A stretch of 64,000 nucleotides of DNA from Polymorphobacter megasporae. GTDB taxonomy: Bacteria > Pseudomonadota > Alphaproteobacteria > Sphingomonadales > Sphingomonadaceae. The DNA lies in assembly GCF_018982885.2 (NCBI RefSeq), contig NZ_CP081848.1, forward strand, positions 620,001 to 684,000. The letters are read 5' to 3'. The notes beneath the pieces are model-generated. The model saw only the letters and a list, made by a program, of their open reading frames with translations, made no database searches and had not been told where the DNA came from. The translations under genes were made by a program, and so were the position numbers. Positions 37,186-46,562 of the stretch are shown here, piece after piece; the first letter of the stretch is position 1, and every line of letters begins with the position of its first letter.

Positions 37186-38556
37186 ATGGCCCGTGCCGCC
37201 GTTCGCTACGTCTGCCAATCGTGCGGGACAACGAGTCCGCGCTGGGCGGGGCAATGCGGCGACTGCAACGAGTGGAACACGATCCAGCAGGAGGCGGCCC
37301 CGGTCGTTACCGCCTTCAGCGCCAAGCACTCGCTGAGCAGCGGCGGTCGCGGCATCGGGCTGACCGGGCTCGACGACGACGTCGCCATCCCGCCGCGCAC
37401 CTCGACCGGGATCGCCGAACTCGACCGCGCGCTCGGCGGCGGGCTGGTTGCGGGGTCGGCGGTGCTGATCGGTGGCGACCCTGGGATCGGCAAGTCTACG
37501 CTATTGTTGCAGGCCGCCGGGCGGATGGCGCTCGACGGCACCCGCGTTGCGTATATCTCGGGGGAGGAGGCCGCCGATCAGGTCCGCCTGCGCGCGCGGC
37601 GGCTGGGACTCGCCAAGGCTCCGGTCGCGCTCGCCGCGGCGACCTCGGTCCGCGATATCCTGACGACGCTCGGGCAGGGAACGACGCCGGGGCTCGTCGT
37701 CATCGATTCGATCCAGACGATGCACAGCGACACGCTCGAAGGCGCCCCGGGCACCGTCAGCCAGGTCCGCGCCGCCGCGCACGAGCTGATCCGCTATGCC
37801 AAGACATCGGGAGCCGCGCTCGTCCTCGTCGGCCACGTCACCAAGGACGGGCAGATCGCCGGGCCGCGCGTGCTCGAACACATGGTCGACACCGTGCTGT
37901 ATTTCGAAGGCGAGCGCAGCCACCAGTACCGCATCCTCCGCGCGGTCAAGAACCGCTTCGGCGGCACCGACGAGATCGGCGTCTTCGCGATGGGGGCCGA
38001 CGGGCTCGAGGAGGTCGCCAACCCGTCGAGCCTGTTCCTCACCGACCGCGAGCACGCGGTCAGCGGCGCGGTGGTGTTCCCGGCCTTGGAGGGCACCCGC
38101 CCGGTCCTCGTCGAAATCCAGGCGCTCGTCGTCCGCCTGCCGTCGGGGGCGACCCCGCGCCGCGCCGTCGTCGGCTGGGACACCGCGCGGCTGGCGATGA
38201 TCCTCGCGGTCCTCGAAGCGCGCTGCGGCCTGAGCTTCTCGAATTGCGAGGTCTATTTGAACGTCGCCGGCGGGCTGCGGATCAACGATCCCGCCGCCGA
38301 CCTCGCGGTCGCCGCCGCGCTCGTCTCGGCGCTGACCGAGACCCCGGTCGGGCACGACACCGTCGCGTTCGGCGAAATCGCGCTGTCGGGCGAGGTCCGC
38401 GGGGTGGGCCACGCCGGGCTGCGCCTCAAGGAGGCGGCGAAGCTCGGCTTCGCCGCGGCGCTGGTGCCGGGGAGCACCGACGCGAGCGGCGGCATGCGCA
38501 CGGCGAAGTTCCGCACGCTCGCCGGGCTGGTCGATCATTTGGGTGTGAAGACCTGA
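37186..38556 (+). CDS. radA: DNA repair protein RadA
   Basis: 456 residues: an N-terminal zinc ribbon (C10, C13, C24, C27), a RecA-like ATPase with Walker A GGDPGIGKST at 97-106, the RadA-specific KNRFG motif, and a C-terminal Lon-like domain (LNVAGGLRINDPAADLAVAA). It is a branch-migration helicase in recombination. The chosen ATG has CGGAGA upstream and gives the conserved ARAAVRYVCQSCG start; an ATG/alternative start upstream would add an unrelated 29 residues. Confidence 0.96.
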   Translation: MARAAVRYVCQSCGTTSPRWAGQCGDCNEWNTIQQEAAPVVTAFSAKHSLSSGGRGIGLTGLDDDVAIPPRTSTGIAELDRALGGGLVAGSAVLIGGDPGIGKSTLLLQAAGRMALDGTRVAYISGEEAADQVRLRARRLGLAKAPVALAAATSVRDILTTLGQGTTPGLVVIDSIQTMHSDTLEGAPGTVSQVRAAAHELIRYAKTSGAALVLVGHVTKDGQIAGPRVLEHMVDTVLYFEGERSHQYRILRAVKNRFGGTDEIGVFAMGADGLEEVANPSSLFLTDREHAVSGAVVFPALEGTRPVLVEIQALVVRLPSGATPRRAVVGWDTARLAMILAVLEARCGLSFSNCEVYLNVAGGLRINDPAADLAVAAALVSALTETPVGHDTVAFGEIALSGEVRGVGHAGLRLKEAAKLGFAAALVPGSTDASGGMRTAKFRTLAGLVDHLGVKT

Positions 38557-38567
38557 CCAAAATGTTG

Positions 38568-38600
38568 GCCGTCATCCTCGCGAAGGCGGGGATGACGGCA
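38568..38600. repeat. REP-like element, internally shortened copy
   Basis: GCCGTCATCCTCGC-GAAG-GCGGGGATGACGGC forms a hairpin with 13 of 14 pairs and a GAAG loop. The arm sequence is the outer part of the 74-nt element with the middle deleted. It lies 11 nt after radA and could end its transcript. Confidence 0.75.
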
Positions 38601-38629
38601 TGGGCGGGACCCGCTAACACCCCCGCAAC

Positions 38630-39283
38630 ATGGCCAGTCTCACCGCCCTCGACATCGTCGTCCTCCTGCTCATCCTCCTGGGGGGCCTCGCCGGCCTCGC
38701 GCGCGGGTTCGTGACCGAGGTGCTGTCGCTGCTCGCGTGGGTCGCGGCGATCATGGCGGTGCGGTTCCTGTATCCGGTCGGCAAGACCGTCGCGCTCCAC
38801 ATCACCGGCACCGATTCTGGCGCGGCCATCCTCGCCTTCGCGTCGATCTTCCTGACGACGTTCATCGTTTTCCGGATGATCGCGGGCGAGCTCGGCGACC
38901 GCACAAAGTCATCGGTTGTCGGCCCGGTCGACCGCGTCCTCGGCCTCGGCTTTGGCGCGTTCAAGGGGCTGATCGGGGCATCGATCCTGTTCCTGATCGT
39001 CCAGTTCGGCTACGACACGATGGAGGACGGCGCGCCGCGCCCGTTGTGGCTGACCGCATCGCGGACCGCGCCGCTGCTCGAAGTGACGTCAAAGGCGATG
39101 GTCGATTTCGTCGAGAAGCGCCGCCACCCGGCCCCGGCGGCAACGGTCGACGAGCCGGTGAGCAGCGACCGCGCCGGGCACGACCGGCCAAGCCGCGGGC
39201 ACCCTGCCGCCAAGGGCTATGACAAGGACGATCGCGGCGCACTCGACCGGTTGCTCGACAGCGGCAGCAAGACCCCTCTGTGA
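38630..39283 (+). CDS. CvpA family membrane protein
   Basis: 217 residues with four membrane segments in the first 140 residues (LDIVVLLLILLGGLAGLARG, then VLSLLAWVAAIMAV, then ILAFASIFLTTFIVF, then GLIGASILFLIVQFG), and a hydrophilic C-terminal tail. CvpA proteins are linked to colicin V export and envelope stress resistance. The stop codon overlaps the GTG start of cysS (GTGA). Confidence 0.9.
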   Translation: MASLTALDIVVLLLILLGGLAGLARGFVTEVLSLLAWVAAIMAVRFLYPVGKTVALHITGTDSGAAILAFASIFLTTFIVFRMIAGELGDRTKSSVVGPVDRVLGLGFGAFKGLIGASILFLIVQFGYDTMEDGAPRPLWLTASRTAPLLEVTSKAMVDFVEKRRHPAPAATVDEPVSSDRAGHDRPSRGHPAAKGYDKDDRGALDRLLDSGSKTPL

Positions 39284-40632
39284 GCCCGATCCGCCTCTAC
39301 GACACGATGCGCCGGGCGAAGGTCGACTTCGAACCTGCAGATCCGAAGCGCGTCACGATGTACGTCTGCGGCCCGACGGTCTACGGGCGCGCGCACATCG
39401 GCAACGCCCGGCCCGCGGTGGTGTTCGACGTGCTCCAGCGCCTGCTGCGCCACACCTACGGCGCGAAAAACGTCATCTACGCGCGCAACATCACCGACAT
39501 CGACGACAAGATCATGGCGGCGGCGGTCGCGGAAGGCGTCGACCCGAAGGTCATTACCGACCGCTACGAGGCGCACTACCTCGCCGACATGGGCGCACTC
39601 GGCGTCCAGCCGCCCGACCTCGCGCCGCACGCGACCGATCATGTCCCGCAGATGGTCGCGATGATCGGCGACCTGATCGCCAAGGGGGCCGCGTATGAAG
39701 CCGAGGGCCACGTCCTGTTCGACGTTGCCGCGCCGGGCGATTACGGCAGGCTGTCGCGCCGCCCATTGGACGAGATGATCGCCGGGGCTCGCGTCGAGGT
39801 CGCGCCGTACAAGCGCAACCCCGCCGACTTCGTCCTGTGGAAGCCTTCGGCGGACGAACAGCCCGGCTGGGAATCGCCGTGGGGCCGCGGGCGTCCGGGG
39901 TGGCACATCGAATGCTCGGCGATGATCGCCGCGCATCTTGGACACACGATCGACATCCACGGCGGCGGGCTCGACCTGATCTTCCCCCACCACGAGAACG
40001 AACTCGCCCAGTCGAGCTGCGCCCACGACGGTGCGCCGCTGGCGCGGGTATGGATGCACAACGGCTTTCTCAGCATGGGCGACACGAAGATGTCGAAGTC
40101 GCTGGGGAATGTGGTCACGGTCGATGCACTGTTAGAGCAGGGGTGGAGCGGCGAAGTCCTGCGGCTGGCGCTGCTGAGCGCGCATTACCGGCAGCCGCTG
40201 GCGTGGACGGAGGACTTGCTCACGCAGAGCAAGGCGACGCTCGACCGCTGGCAGGGTTTCGTTCGACGCTCGGACGTCGCCGCGACCGAGGTGCCCGAGC
40301 GCGTGATTGCCGCGCTGGCCGACGACCTCAACACACCCGCCGTGGTGGCGGCGATCGCGCGCCTGTCGCGCCTCGACGACGTCGGCGGGATGCGCGCGGC
40401 GATGGGGCTGATGGGATTGCTCGAGCCGATCCCCGAGCATGCCGAGCAACTTGTTCTGGCGACCTCGGATGCGACGCCGGTCGCCACGACTATCGACGAC
40501 CTCGTTGCCGCCCGCACCGCTGCGCGCACCGGCAAGAATTTCGCCGAATCCGATCGCATCCGCGACGATCTCGTGGCGCAGGGCATCATTCTCGAAGACG
40601 GCCCCGGCGGCACGACGTGGCGGCGCGCCTGA
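39280..40632 (+). CDS. cysS: Cysteinyl-tRNA synthetase
   Basis: 450 residues from a GTG start. The zinc and substrate Cys is C30 (YVCGPTVYGRAHIGN), with the HIGH motif as HIGN at 39-42; other zinc ligands appear in WHIECSAM and FPHHENELAQS; KMSKS is present as KMSKSLGN. It charges tRNA-Cys. It is translationally coupled to cvpA. It is canonical in length and motifs. Confidence 0.97.
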   Translation: MSPIRLYDTMRRAKVDFEPADPKRVTMYVCGPTVYGRAHIGNARPAVVFDVLQRLLRHTYGAKNVIYARNITDIDDKIMAAAVAEGVDPKVITDRYEAHYLADMGALGVQPPDLAPHATDHVPQMVAMIGDLIAKGAAYEAEGHVLFDVAAPGDYGRLSRRPLDEMIAGARVEVAPYKRNPADFVLWKPSADEQPGWESPWGRGRPGWHIECSAMIAAHLGHTIDIHGGGLDLIFPHHENELAQSSCAHDGAPLARVWMHNGFLSMGDTKMSKSLGNVVTVDALLEQGWSGEVLRLALLSAHYRQPLAWTEDLLTQSKATLDRWQGFVRRSDVAATEVPERVIAALADDLNTPAVVAAIARLSRLDDVGGMRAAMGLMGLLEPIPEHAEQLVLATSDATPVATTIDDLVAARTAARTGKNFAESDRIRDDLVAQGIILEDGPGGTTWRRA

Positions 40633-40687
40633 CGCTACGTCTCACGGCAGTTTCTCCGGCGGATGATATTTCGCTGATACAATGACG

Positions 40688-40756
40688 CTGATCCTCGTGA
40701 GCGCGGGGTTTCATCAACCGACCCTAGGAGATGGGCCCTGCTTTTTCGGGGATGAC
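40688..40756. repeat. REP-like element, degenerate copy
   Basis: The right arm ATGGGCCCTGCTTTTTCGGG (40731 onward, ending GGATGAC at 40756) matches the right arm of copy 1 at 594-620. The left arm (about 40688-40712) is eroded but keeps CGCGGGG. It lies in the 233-nt gap between cysS and the thiolase; the rest of the gap has no gene, only a possible operator-like TATAACCGA at 40832. Confidence 0.6.
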
Positions 40757-40865
40757 CGTTTGCACCCGCGATCGAGCAATCCGCCCATCCTTCCGCCGCA
40801 ACAAAGCGTTTGCGCCTCGCCGCGACACTTGTATAACCGAACCCACTTGGGACAGGACGCGCTAG

Positions 40866-42092
40866 ATGACATATATCCTCGGCGGGTGGCAGAGCGATTT
40901 CTCGCATAACTGGGATCGACGCGGGATCGACATGGCGGGGGCGTTCGCCGAGGTGATCAACGAGGGCATGGCGTCGGCGAAGCTCGATCCGGCCGAGATC
41001 GACACCGGCCACGTCGGTAATTTCGTCGGCGACCTGTTCGCCGGCCAGGGGCTGCTCGGCGGCTTCTTCGGCCTCGTCGACCCAGTGTTCGACGGCCTGC
41101 CGACGGCGCGTCACGAGGCGGCATGCGCGTCGGGCAGCGTCGCCATGCTCGCCGCCACCGCCGAGATCGAAGCCGGGCGCTACGACCTCGCCTGCGTCGT
41201 CGGGCTCGAGCAGATGCGCAACGTGCCGGGCCAGACCGCAGCCGAAAACCTCGGCGCGGCGGCGTGGAACGGCCACGAATTCGGTGACGCCAAGTTCGTC
41301 TGGCCGCGCGCCTTTTCCGATCTCGCCGACGAATATGAAAGGCGCTACGGCCTCGACTACGCGCACCTGATGCGGATCGCCGAGATCAATTTCGGCAACG
41401 CCAAGCACAACCCGAATTCGCAGACGCGCGCGTGGAAATTCACGCCCGAAAGCTTCACCGCCGACGACGCCGCGAACCCGGTGGTCGAAGGGCGGACGCG
41501 CAAGATGGATTGCGGGCAGGTCACCGACGGCACCGCGGTCGTCTTCCTCGCCTCGCCGAAGCGTGCCGCCGAATACGCCGCCAAGCGCGGCATCGCCCTC
41601 GACAGCCTGCCGCGGATTGCCGGCTGGGGGCACCGCTCGGCGCCGATCAGCTATTCGCAGAAGATCCGCAACAGCCGCGATGATGCCTATGTCTTCCCGC
41701 AGGTCCGCCGCGCGATCGTCGATGCGCGCGCCCGCGCCGGGATCGACCTCGACGCGATCGACCTGATCGAGACCCACGACTGCTTCACCGCGACCGAATA
41801 TATGGCGATCGATCATCTCGGCATCACTGCCCCCGGCGAAAGCTGGAAGGCGATCGAGGACGGCACGATCGAGCGCGGCGGCGCGCTGCCGATCAACCCG
41901 TCGGGCGGACTAATCGGCACCGGCCACCCGGTCGGCGCGACCGGCATTCGCATGGCGCTCGACGCGTTCAAGCAAGTGACGGGGACCGCCGGGGATTATC
42001 AGGTCGAGGGCGCGAAGACCGTCCAGACGCTCAATATCGGCGGTTCGACGACGACGACGGTGAGCTTCATCGTCGACCGCGCGGCGGCATGA
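40866..42092 (+). CDS. Thiolase family protein (SCP2/acetyl-CoA acetyltransferase type)
   Basis: 408 residues with thiolase-fold catalytic positions: nucleophile C87 (HEAACASGSVAM), His in IETHDCFTA and GTGHPVGATGIR. The final catalytic Cys position reads LNIGGSTTT, so it lacks Cys, as in SCP2-type thiolases. It would cleave a 3-oxoacyl-CoA or condense acyl-CoAs. It is the first gene of the catabolic island; its stop overlaps the next ATG (ATGA), so it is coupled to the NTF2-like gene. Confidence 0.88.
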   Translation: MTYILGGWQSDFSHNWDRRGIDMAGAFAEVINEGMASAKLDPAEIDTGHVGNFVGDLFAGQGLLGGFFGLVDPVFDGLPTARHEAACASGSVAMLAATAEIEAGRYDLACVVGLEQMRNVPGQTAAENLGAAAWNGHEFGDAKFVWPRAFSDLADEYERRYGLDYAHLMRIAEINFGNAKHNPNSQTRAWKFTPESFTADDAANPVVEGRTRKMDCGQVTDGTAVVFLASPKRAAEYAAKRGIALDSLPRIAGWGHRSAPISYSQKIRNSRDDAYVFPQVRRAIVDARARAGIDLDAIDLIETHDCFTATEYMAIDHLGITAPGESWKAIEDGTIERGGALPINPSGGLIGTGHPVGATGIRMALDAFKQVTGTAGDYQVEGAKTVQTLNIGGSTTTTVSFIVDRAAA

Positions 42093-42604
42093 TCGATCGA
42101 CGTGAATTTGTCGCGGCGACCGCGGCCGGGCTGCTGCTCGGACCCGCGGCGGCGTCAGCAGGGGAGAAAAAGATGGACACTCGTTTTAAGCAATTCAGCG
42201 CGGTCATCGACGCGTGGAAGCGCAAGGACACCGACTTCATCTTCGCCGCGATGACCGACGACATCGTCTGGCATTACGCTGCCGCGGTCGCCCCGGCGGC
42301 GCACGGCAAGGACGAAGCGCGCAAGTTCCTCGCGGCGTTCGGGCCGGGAGTCGGCGCGGTGCGGTGGCGGATCTTCACCCACGCCGAAACCGCCGACCGC
42401 CTGTTCGTCGAAGGCGTCGACGAATACGACACGCCCGAGGGCAAGACGATCATCGCGCCGTATTGCGGCGTCATCGAATTTCGCGGCGACAAGATCAGCG
42501 GCTGGCGCGACTACGTCGACCGCAGCGTGATCGACGACCAGAAGGCGGGGAAGCCGGTCCCGGTCCAGGTCACCGAACTGGTAAGCCGCCCCGTCGCCCG
42601 ATGA
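42089..42604 (+). CDS. NTF2/limonene-epoxide-hydrolase-fold protein, Tat signal
   Basis: 171 residues. The N terminus DRREFVAATAAGLLLGPAAA is a twin-arginine signal, so export is predicted. The body has the SnoaL/LEH cone fold. Compared with limonene epoxide hydrolase (Arg99, Asp101, Asp132), Asp equivalents are kept (D111 in GVDEY, D144 in WRDYVD), but the Arg position is Gly (VEGVD). The activity may therefore differ. It is coupled by ATGA overlaps to the thiolase before it and the CoA ligase after it. Confidence 0.8.
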   Translation: MIDRREFVAATAAGLLLGPAAASAGEKKMDTRFKQFSAVIDAWKRKDTDFIFAAMTDDIVWHYAAAVAPAAHGKDEARKFLAAFGPGVGAVRWRIFTHAETADRLFVEGVDEYDTPEGKTIIAPYCGVIEFRGDKISGWRDYVDRSVIDDQKAGKPVPVQVTELVSRPVAR

Positions 42605-44382
42605 GCGCGACGGGAGCGCTCGCGGCCCCGTTCCGCGAGGCCGAGTTCATGCCGGTCGACCTCGCGGTCGATCGCCGCGACGACGGCAGCATCGTCATCC
42701 GCTCAAGGATCGAGCTCGGCGCGTATGAGGCGAACATTCCCGCCGCCTTCGCCGCGAGCGCCGCCCGCGCCGGGGACAAGACTGCGCTCGCGTTTCGCGG
42801 GGCCGACGGGGAATGGGCGCATACGAGCTATGCCACGCTCAAGCACGACATCGACGCGGCGACACAATGGCTGCTCGACCATGTCCCGCGCGGCCGGGCG
42901 ATCATCGTCATTGCAGGCAACACCCTCCCCGCCGCAGTCCTGACCTTTGCCGCCTACGCCGCCGGGGTGATCCACTGCCCGGTCGGCCTCGCCTACGGCA
43001 TGGCGGGCGGCGACCGTGCGCGGCTGCGCCACGTCATCGCCAAGACAAATCCGGCGCTGATCTATACCGACGCCAGTCCCGCGCTTGCCGCGTCGGTCGT
43101 CGCGGCCGGCGGCGACATCCCGGTGGTGACACCCGACCCAGCACTGTTCGGCGGGCGTGCGACGGCGTGGGCCGACGTCGTCGCCACCCCCATAACCCCG
43201 GCGGTCGAAGCCGCAATTGCCGCGGTCGATCCGCAAGCCTTCGCTTCGTATATGCTGACTTCAGGGTCGACCGGCCTGCCGAAGGTCGTGCCGACGACGC
43301 AGGACAATATCGCCGCGTGCACGCAGCAGGGTCTGCTTGCGATCGGCAAGGCGGCGGGCTGGGGCGGGACGATGCTCGACTGGCTGCCGTGGCATCACGC
43401 GGCGGGGTCGTCGGTCCTGCGCGCGACCTTGCTCGAGGGCGGCACATTGTACGTCGATGCCGGCAAGCCCGCGCCGGGGCTGTTCGACGCGACGATCCGC
43501 AACCTGCGCGAATTCCCGGTCGCGTATTTCAATAACGTGCCCCTCGGCTATGCGATGCTCGTCGACGCGATGGAGACCGACGCAGTCCTCCGCCGCCAGT
43601 TCTTCAGCAAGCTGCGACTGATGCTCTATGGCGGCGCGGGGCTTGCTCAGCACGTCCTCGACCGGCTCCAGGCGATGGCGGTCGCCGAGACCGGGCATCG
43701 CATCCACATGACCACCGGCTACGGCATGACCGAGACCGTCACCGGCTGCATGGTCATCCATTTCCCGACCGACAAGGTCGGCATCGGCCTCCCGGCGGCA
43801 GGGCTCGAGGTCAAGCTGGTTCCGTACGACGAGCGCTTCGAGGTGCGGCTACGCGGGCCGAATGTGATGCGCGGCTATCTCGATGACCCGGCCAAGACCG
43901 CAGCGGCGTTCGACGACGAGGGCTTCTACCGCACCGGCGATCTCGCGGTGTTCCACGATTCCGCAGTGCCCGAGGCGGGCCTCGCCTTCGCCGGACGGCT
44001 GGCGGAGGAGTTCAAACTGTCGAACGGGACATGGGTCTATGGCGGACAGCTCCGCGACGGCCTGCTCAAGGCGCTCGCCGGGCTGGTGGGCGAGGTCGTA
44101 CTCGCCGACGATGGCCGCGATTATTTGACCGTGCTGGCGTGGGGGACTCCGGCGGCGACCCTCGACGCGGTCGTCGAGCGGCTGCGCGGCTACAATGCCG
44201 GGCAGCATGGCGGATCGGCGACGGTGCGCCGGGTGCTGCTGCTCGCTACCCCGCCGTCGGTCGACGCCAACGAGATTTCGGACAAGGGCACGATCAACCG
44301 CCGCGCCGTACTCGACAATCGGCAGCCCGCGGTTGCCGCGCTGTACGCCGAGCCGCCGGGACCCGGCGTCGGCGTCATCTAA
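42601..44382 (+). CDS. AMP-forming acyl-CoA ligase, feruloyl-CoA synthetase-like
   Basis: 593 residues of the ANL superfamily: the phosphate-binding loop is LTSGSTGLPKVVP, the A5 motif is TTGYGMTE, the hinge Asp region is YRTGDLAVFHD, and the C-terminal catalytic Lys is probably in SDKGTINRRAVL. The large N-terminal domain and missing typical A8 order resemble feruloyl-CoA synthetases. It would activate a carboxylate (aromatic or fatty) as its CoA thioester. ATG overlaps the previous stop by four bases; the next gene starts 8 nt later. Confidence 0.85.
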   Translation: MSATGALAAPFREAEFMPVDLAVDRRDDGSIVIRSRIELGAYEANIPAAFAASAARAGDKTALAFRGADGEWAHTSYATLKHDIDAATQWLLDHVPRGRAIIVIAGNTLPAAVLTFAAYAAGVIHCPVGLAYGMAGGDRARLRHVIAKTNPALIYTDASPALAASVVAAGGDIPVVTPDPALFGGRATAWADVVATPITPAVEAAIAAVDPQAFASYMLTSGSTGLPKVVPTTQDNIAACTQQGLLAIGKAAGWGGTMLDWLPWHHAAGSSVLRATLLEGGTLYVDAGKPAPGLFDATIRNLREFPVAYFNNVPLGYAMLVDAMETDAVLRRQFFSKLRLMLYGGAGLAQHVLDRLQAMAVAETGHRIHMTTGYGMTETVTGCMVIHFPTDKVGIGLPAAGLEVKLVPYDERFEVRLRGPNVMRGYLDDPAKTAAAFDDEGFYRTGDLAVFHDSAVPEAGLAFAGRLAEEFKLSNGTWVYGGQLRDGLLKALAGLVGEVVLADDGRDYLTVLAWGTPAATLDAVVERLRGYNAGQHGGSATVRRVLLLATPPSVDANEISDKGTINRRAVLDNRQPAVAALYAEPPGPGVGVI

Positions 44383-44390
44383 GGGGGACT

Positions 44391-45188
44391 ATGATGACCG
44401 CGCTGACCTTGGTGGCGACGAACGCCGCGATACTGATCCTGTTGTTCCTCCTGCTCTGGGCGATCTGCCTCCAGACGCGCGACGTGACACCGGTCGACAG
44501 CGTCTGGGCGCTCGGCATGGTGGCGATGGCGGGGACGACGTTCATCCAGGCGGACGGCGATCCGACGCGCAAGGCGCTGCTGTTCGGCCTGTGCGCTTTG
44601 TGGGGGCTGCGGCTCGGCGGGTACATGTTGTGGCGGTGGCGCGATCACGGCCCCGACCGCCGTTATCAGGTCATGCTCGGTCGCGCGCAGGAGGCGAAGG
44701 GCTGGGGCTTTGCGCGCGCGACGCTCGTCCTCGTCTTTGCGACGCAGGCGCCGATGCTGTTCATCGTCTGCCTGCCGGTCCAGCTCGGGCAGGTCGACGG
44801 CGGCCCGCCGGTCGGAACGCTCGGGATGATCGGCGCGGGGATGGCATTGTGCGGGATCGTCTTCGAGAGCATCGGCGACTGGCAGCTGACGCGCTTCCGC
44901 AAGAACCTAGCAAACGCGGGACAGGTCATGGACCGCGGCCTGTGGCGCTATACCCGCCACCCCAACTACTTCGGCGATGCGCTGACGTGGTGGGGGCTGT
45001 TCGCGATCGCCGCCGAGACCGGCACCGGACTCTGGGCGCTGCCGGGCCCGGTGCTGCTGACGTGGACGCTGATGAAATGGTCGGGCGCCCCGACGATCGA
45101 GGGGCGGATGAAGCGCAAGAAGCCAGGCTACGACGATTATGTCCGCCGCACCCCGGCGTTCGTGCCGTGGTTTCCCAAGGCGGCGTGA
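44391..45188 (+). CDS. DUF1295 (steroid 5-alpha-reductase-like) membrane protein
   Basis: 265 residues with about six membrane segments. The C-terminal signature GLWRYTRHPNYFGDALTWWG is the ICMT/5-alpha-reductase-type NADPH-binding region. Members reduce C=C bonds of steroid-like or isoprenoid molecules or are uncharacterised. Two adjacent ATGs (44391, 44394) follow AGGGGG; the second has the better spacing. Placement in this island points to a reductive step on a polycyclic or isoprenoid compound, but that is inference. Confidence 0.85.
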   Translation: MMTALTLVATNAAILILLFLLLWAICLQTRDVTPVDSVWALGMVAMAGTTFIQADGDPTRKALLFGLCALWGLRLGGYMLWRWRDHGPDRRYQVMLGRAQEAKGWGFARATLVLVFATQAPMLFIVCLPVQLGQVDGGPPVGTLGMIGAGMALCGIVFESIGDWQLTRFRKNLANAGQVMDRGLWRYTRHPNYFGDALTWWGLFAIAAETGTGLWALPGPVLLTWTLMKWSGAPTIEGRMKRKKPGYDDYVRRTPAFVPWFPKAA

Positions 45189-45222
45189 TGCGGGGACCGC
45201 GGCCCCCGCATCGGCGGCCGCG

Positions 45223-45609
45223 CTACCGCCCGAACGAGCGCAGTGCCTTGCCCTGCGCCGAATCGAGATACTCGTCGAGCCGGGTGATCAGGCCGTCCTC
45301 GATCTTGATGACGCAACACGCGTCCATCGACCACGCGGTGCCGTCGGGCAGCGTCGCCTCGAGGACGTGCTGCTGGAGGAAACCGTCGGCGAGCGCAACG
45401 CGGCGAACGACGCGGTAGTTGCGATCGGGCAGCGTCCGGACGAACCAGTCGAGCACCGCCATGTTCTCGTCGACGGTCTGCTCGACGCGGTCGGTATTGT
45501 GCCACAGCTTGGCGCCGGGCGCGTAGCAGGCGCGGACGGTGGCGACGTCGCCGCTCTGGATCGCGCCGACGAATTTTTCGGCGAAGTCGAGGATTTCCTG
45601 TTCGGTCAC
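45223..45609 (-). CDS. SnoaL-like NTF2-fold protein
   Basis: 128 residues from a GTG start preceded by GGGAG at seven bases. The NTF2 fold is indicated by TEQEILDFAEKFVGAIQSGD, then CYAPGAKLWHNTD, and a final VIKIEDGLITRLDEYLDS. No signal peptide. Members are isomerases, hydrolases or dehydratases on hydrophobic substrates. An upstream ATG at 45654 would overlap the preceding gene, so it is not favoured. It is last in the minus-strand four-gene unit 45223-48735. Confidence 0.78.
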   Translation of the reverse strand: MTEQEILDFAEKFVGAIQSGDVATVRACYAPGAKLWHNTDRVEQTVDENMAVLDWFVRTLPDRNYRVVRRVALADGFLQQHVLEATLPDGTAWSMDACCVIKIEDGLITRLDEYLDSAQGKALRSFGR

Positions 45610-45629
45610 GGTGCGTCTCCCAAGGTTGT

Positions 45630-46562
45630 TTATCGAACTGGTGAGTCGGGCCACGCGGCGAGCCGAGTGGCAGCGACGCGGAATTCATCCTCAAGCTGGT
45701 CGACGATCGCGGCGATCGGCTCGACCGCGCCGACGGCGCCGATGCCTTGCCCCGCAGCCCACAGGTCGCGCCATTTCTTCGCCGGGTCGCCGCCATAATC
45801 GCGCTGTGCCGGCCCGCCGAGCGCGTCGGGGTCGTAGCCCGCTGCCGCGAGCGACGGCCGCAGCCACGACGCCGCCGTCCCGGTAATCGCGCTGCTGACG
45901 ACGAGGTCGTCGAGCTCCGACGCGACGACCATCGCCTTATATCCCGGGACCGCCATGCTTTCGGCGGCGGCGAGGAAGCGCGTGCCCATGTAAACGAGGT
46001 CGGCCCCGGCGGCGACCGCGCCGGCGATGCCCGCGCCATCGGCAATCCCGCCGCCGACACAGATCGACCCGTCGAAGAAGGCGCGGAGCGCGGAGATGAA
46101 GGCGAACGGCGATAGCATGCCGGTATGCCCTCCCGCCCCTGCCGAAACGCAGACGAGCCCGTCGGCTCCCGCCGCAGCCGCCTTGCGCCCGAGCGCGACG
46201 GTGACGACGTCGGCGAGGACGATACCGCCATAGGCATGGACCGTCTCGACCGCAGGTCGCGGGCTGCCGAGCGCGGTGATGACGATCGGCGGCTGGAATT
46301 TCGCGACCATCGCGAGGTCGTCCGCGAGGCGCGCGTTGGTCGAATGCGTGACGAGGTTGACCGCCCACGGCGCATCGCCCGGGCCGAGTTGCGCGGTGAT
46401 TCGTGCCATCCAGTCGCCGACCTCGGCGGTCGTCCGGCAATTGGGGGTCGGGAACGCACCGATGACCCCTGCGCGGCAGGCGGCGACGACTATCTCTGGC
46501 CCCGAGATGAGGAACATCGGTGCAACGACGACCGGGAGCCGCAGGCCGGGCCAGCGCGTCAT
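45630..46562 (-). CDS. Nitronate monooxygenase family flavoprotein
   Basis: 310 residues of TIM-barrel flavoprotein: N-terminal PVVVAPMFLISGPEIV, the catalytic His loop SAGAGGHTGMLSPF, and FMN phosphate sites in VGGGIADGAGIAGAVAAGAD and YMGTRFLA. Family members oxidise nitronates or reduce enoyl substrates. In degradation clusters beside thiolases they may act as enoyl-CoA reductases; here the role is not proven. The start overlaps the upstream thiolase stop (ATGA). Confidence 0.87.
   Translation of the reverse strand: MTRWPGLRLPVVVAPMFLISGPEIVVAACRAGVIGAFPTPNCRTTAEVGDWMARITAQLGPGDAPWAVNLVTHSTNARLADDLAMVAKFQPPIVITALGSPRPAVETVHAYGGIVLADVVTVALGRKAAAAGADGLVCVSAGAGGHTGMLSPFAFISALRAFFDGSICVGGGIADGAGIAGAVAAGADLVYMGTRFLAAAESMAVPGYKAMVVASELDDLVVSSAITGTAASWLRPSLAAAGYDPDALGGPAQRDYGGDPAKKWRDLWAAGQGIGAVGAVEPIAAIVDQLEDEFRVAATRLAAWPDSPVR

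Noticed and set aside
45609-45654. Upstream ATG start for the SnoaL-like gene at 45654
   Set aside because: It would overlap the upstream flavoprotein gene by 25 nt, while a GTG with GGGAG at proper spacing exists at 45609.
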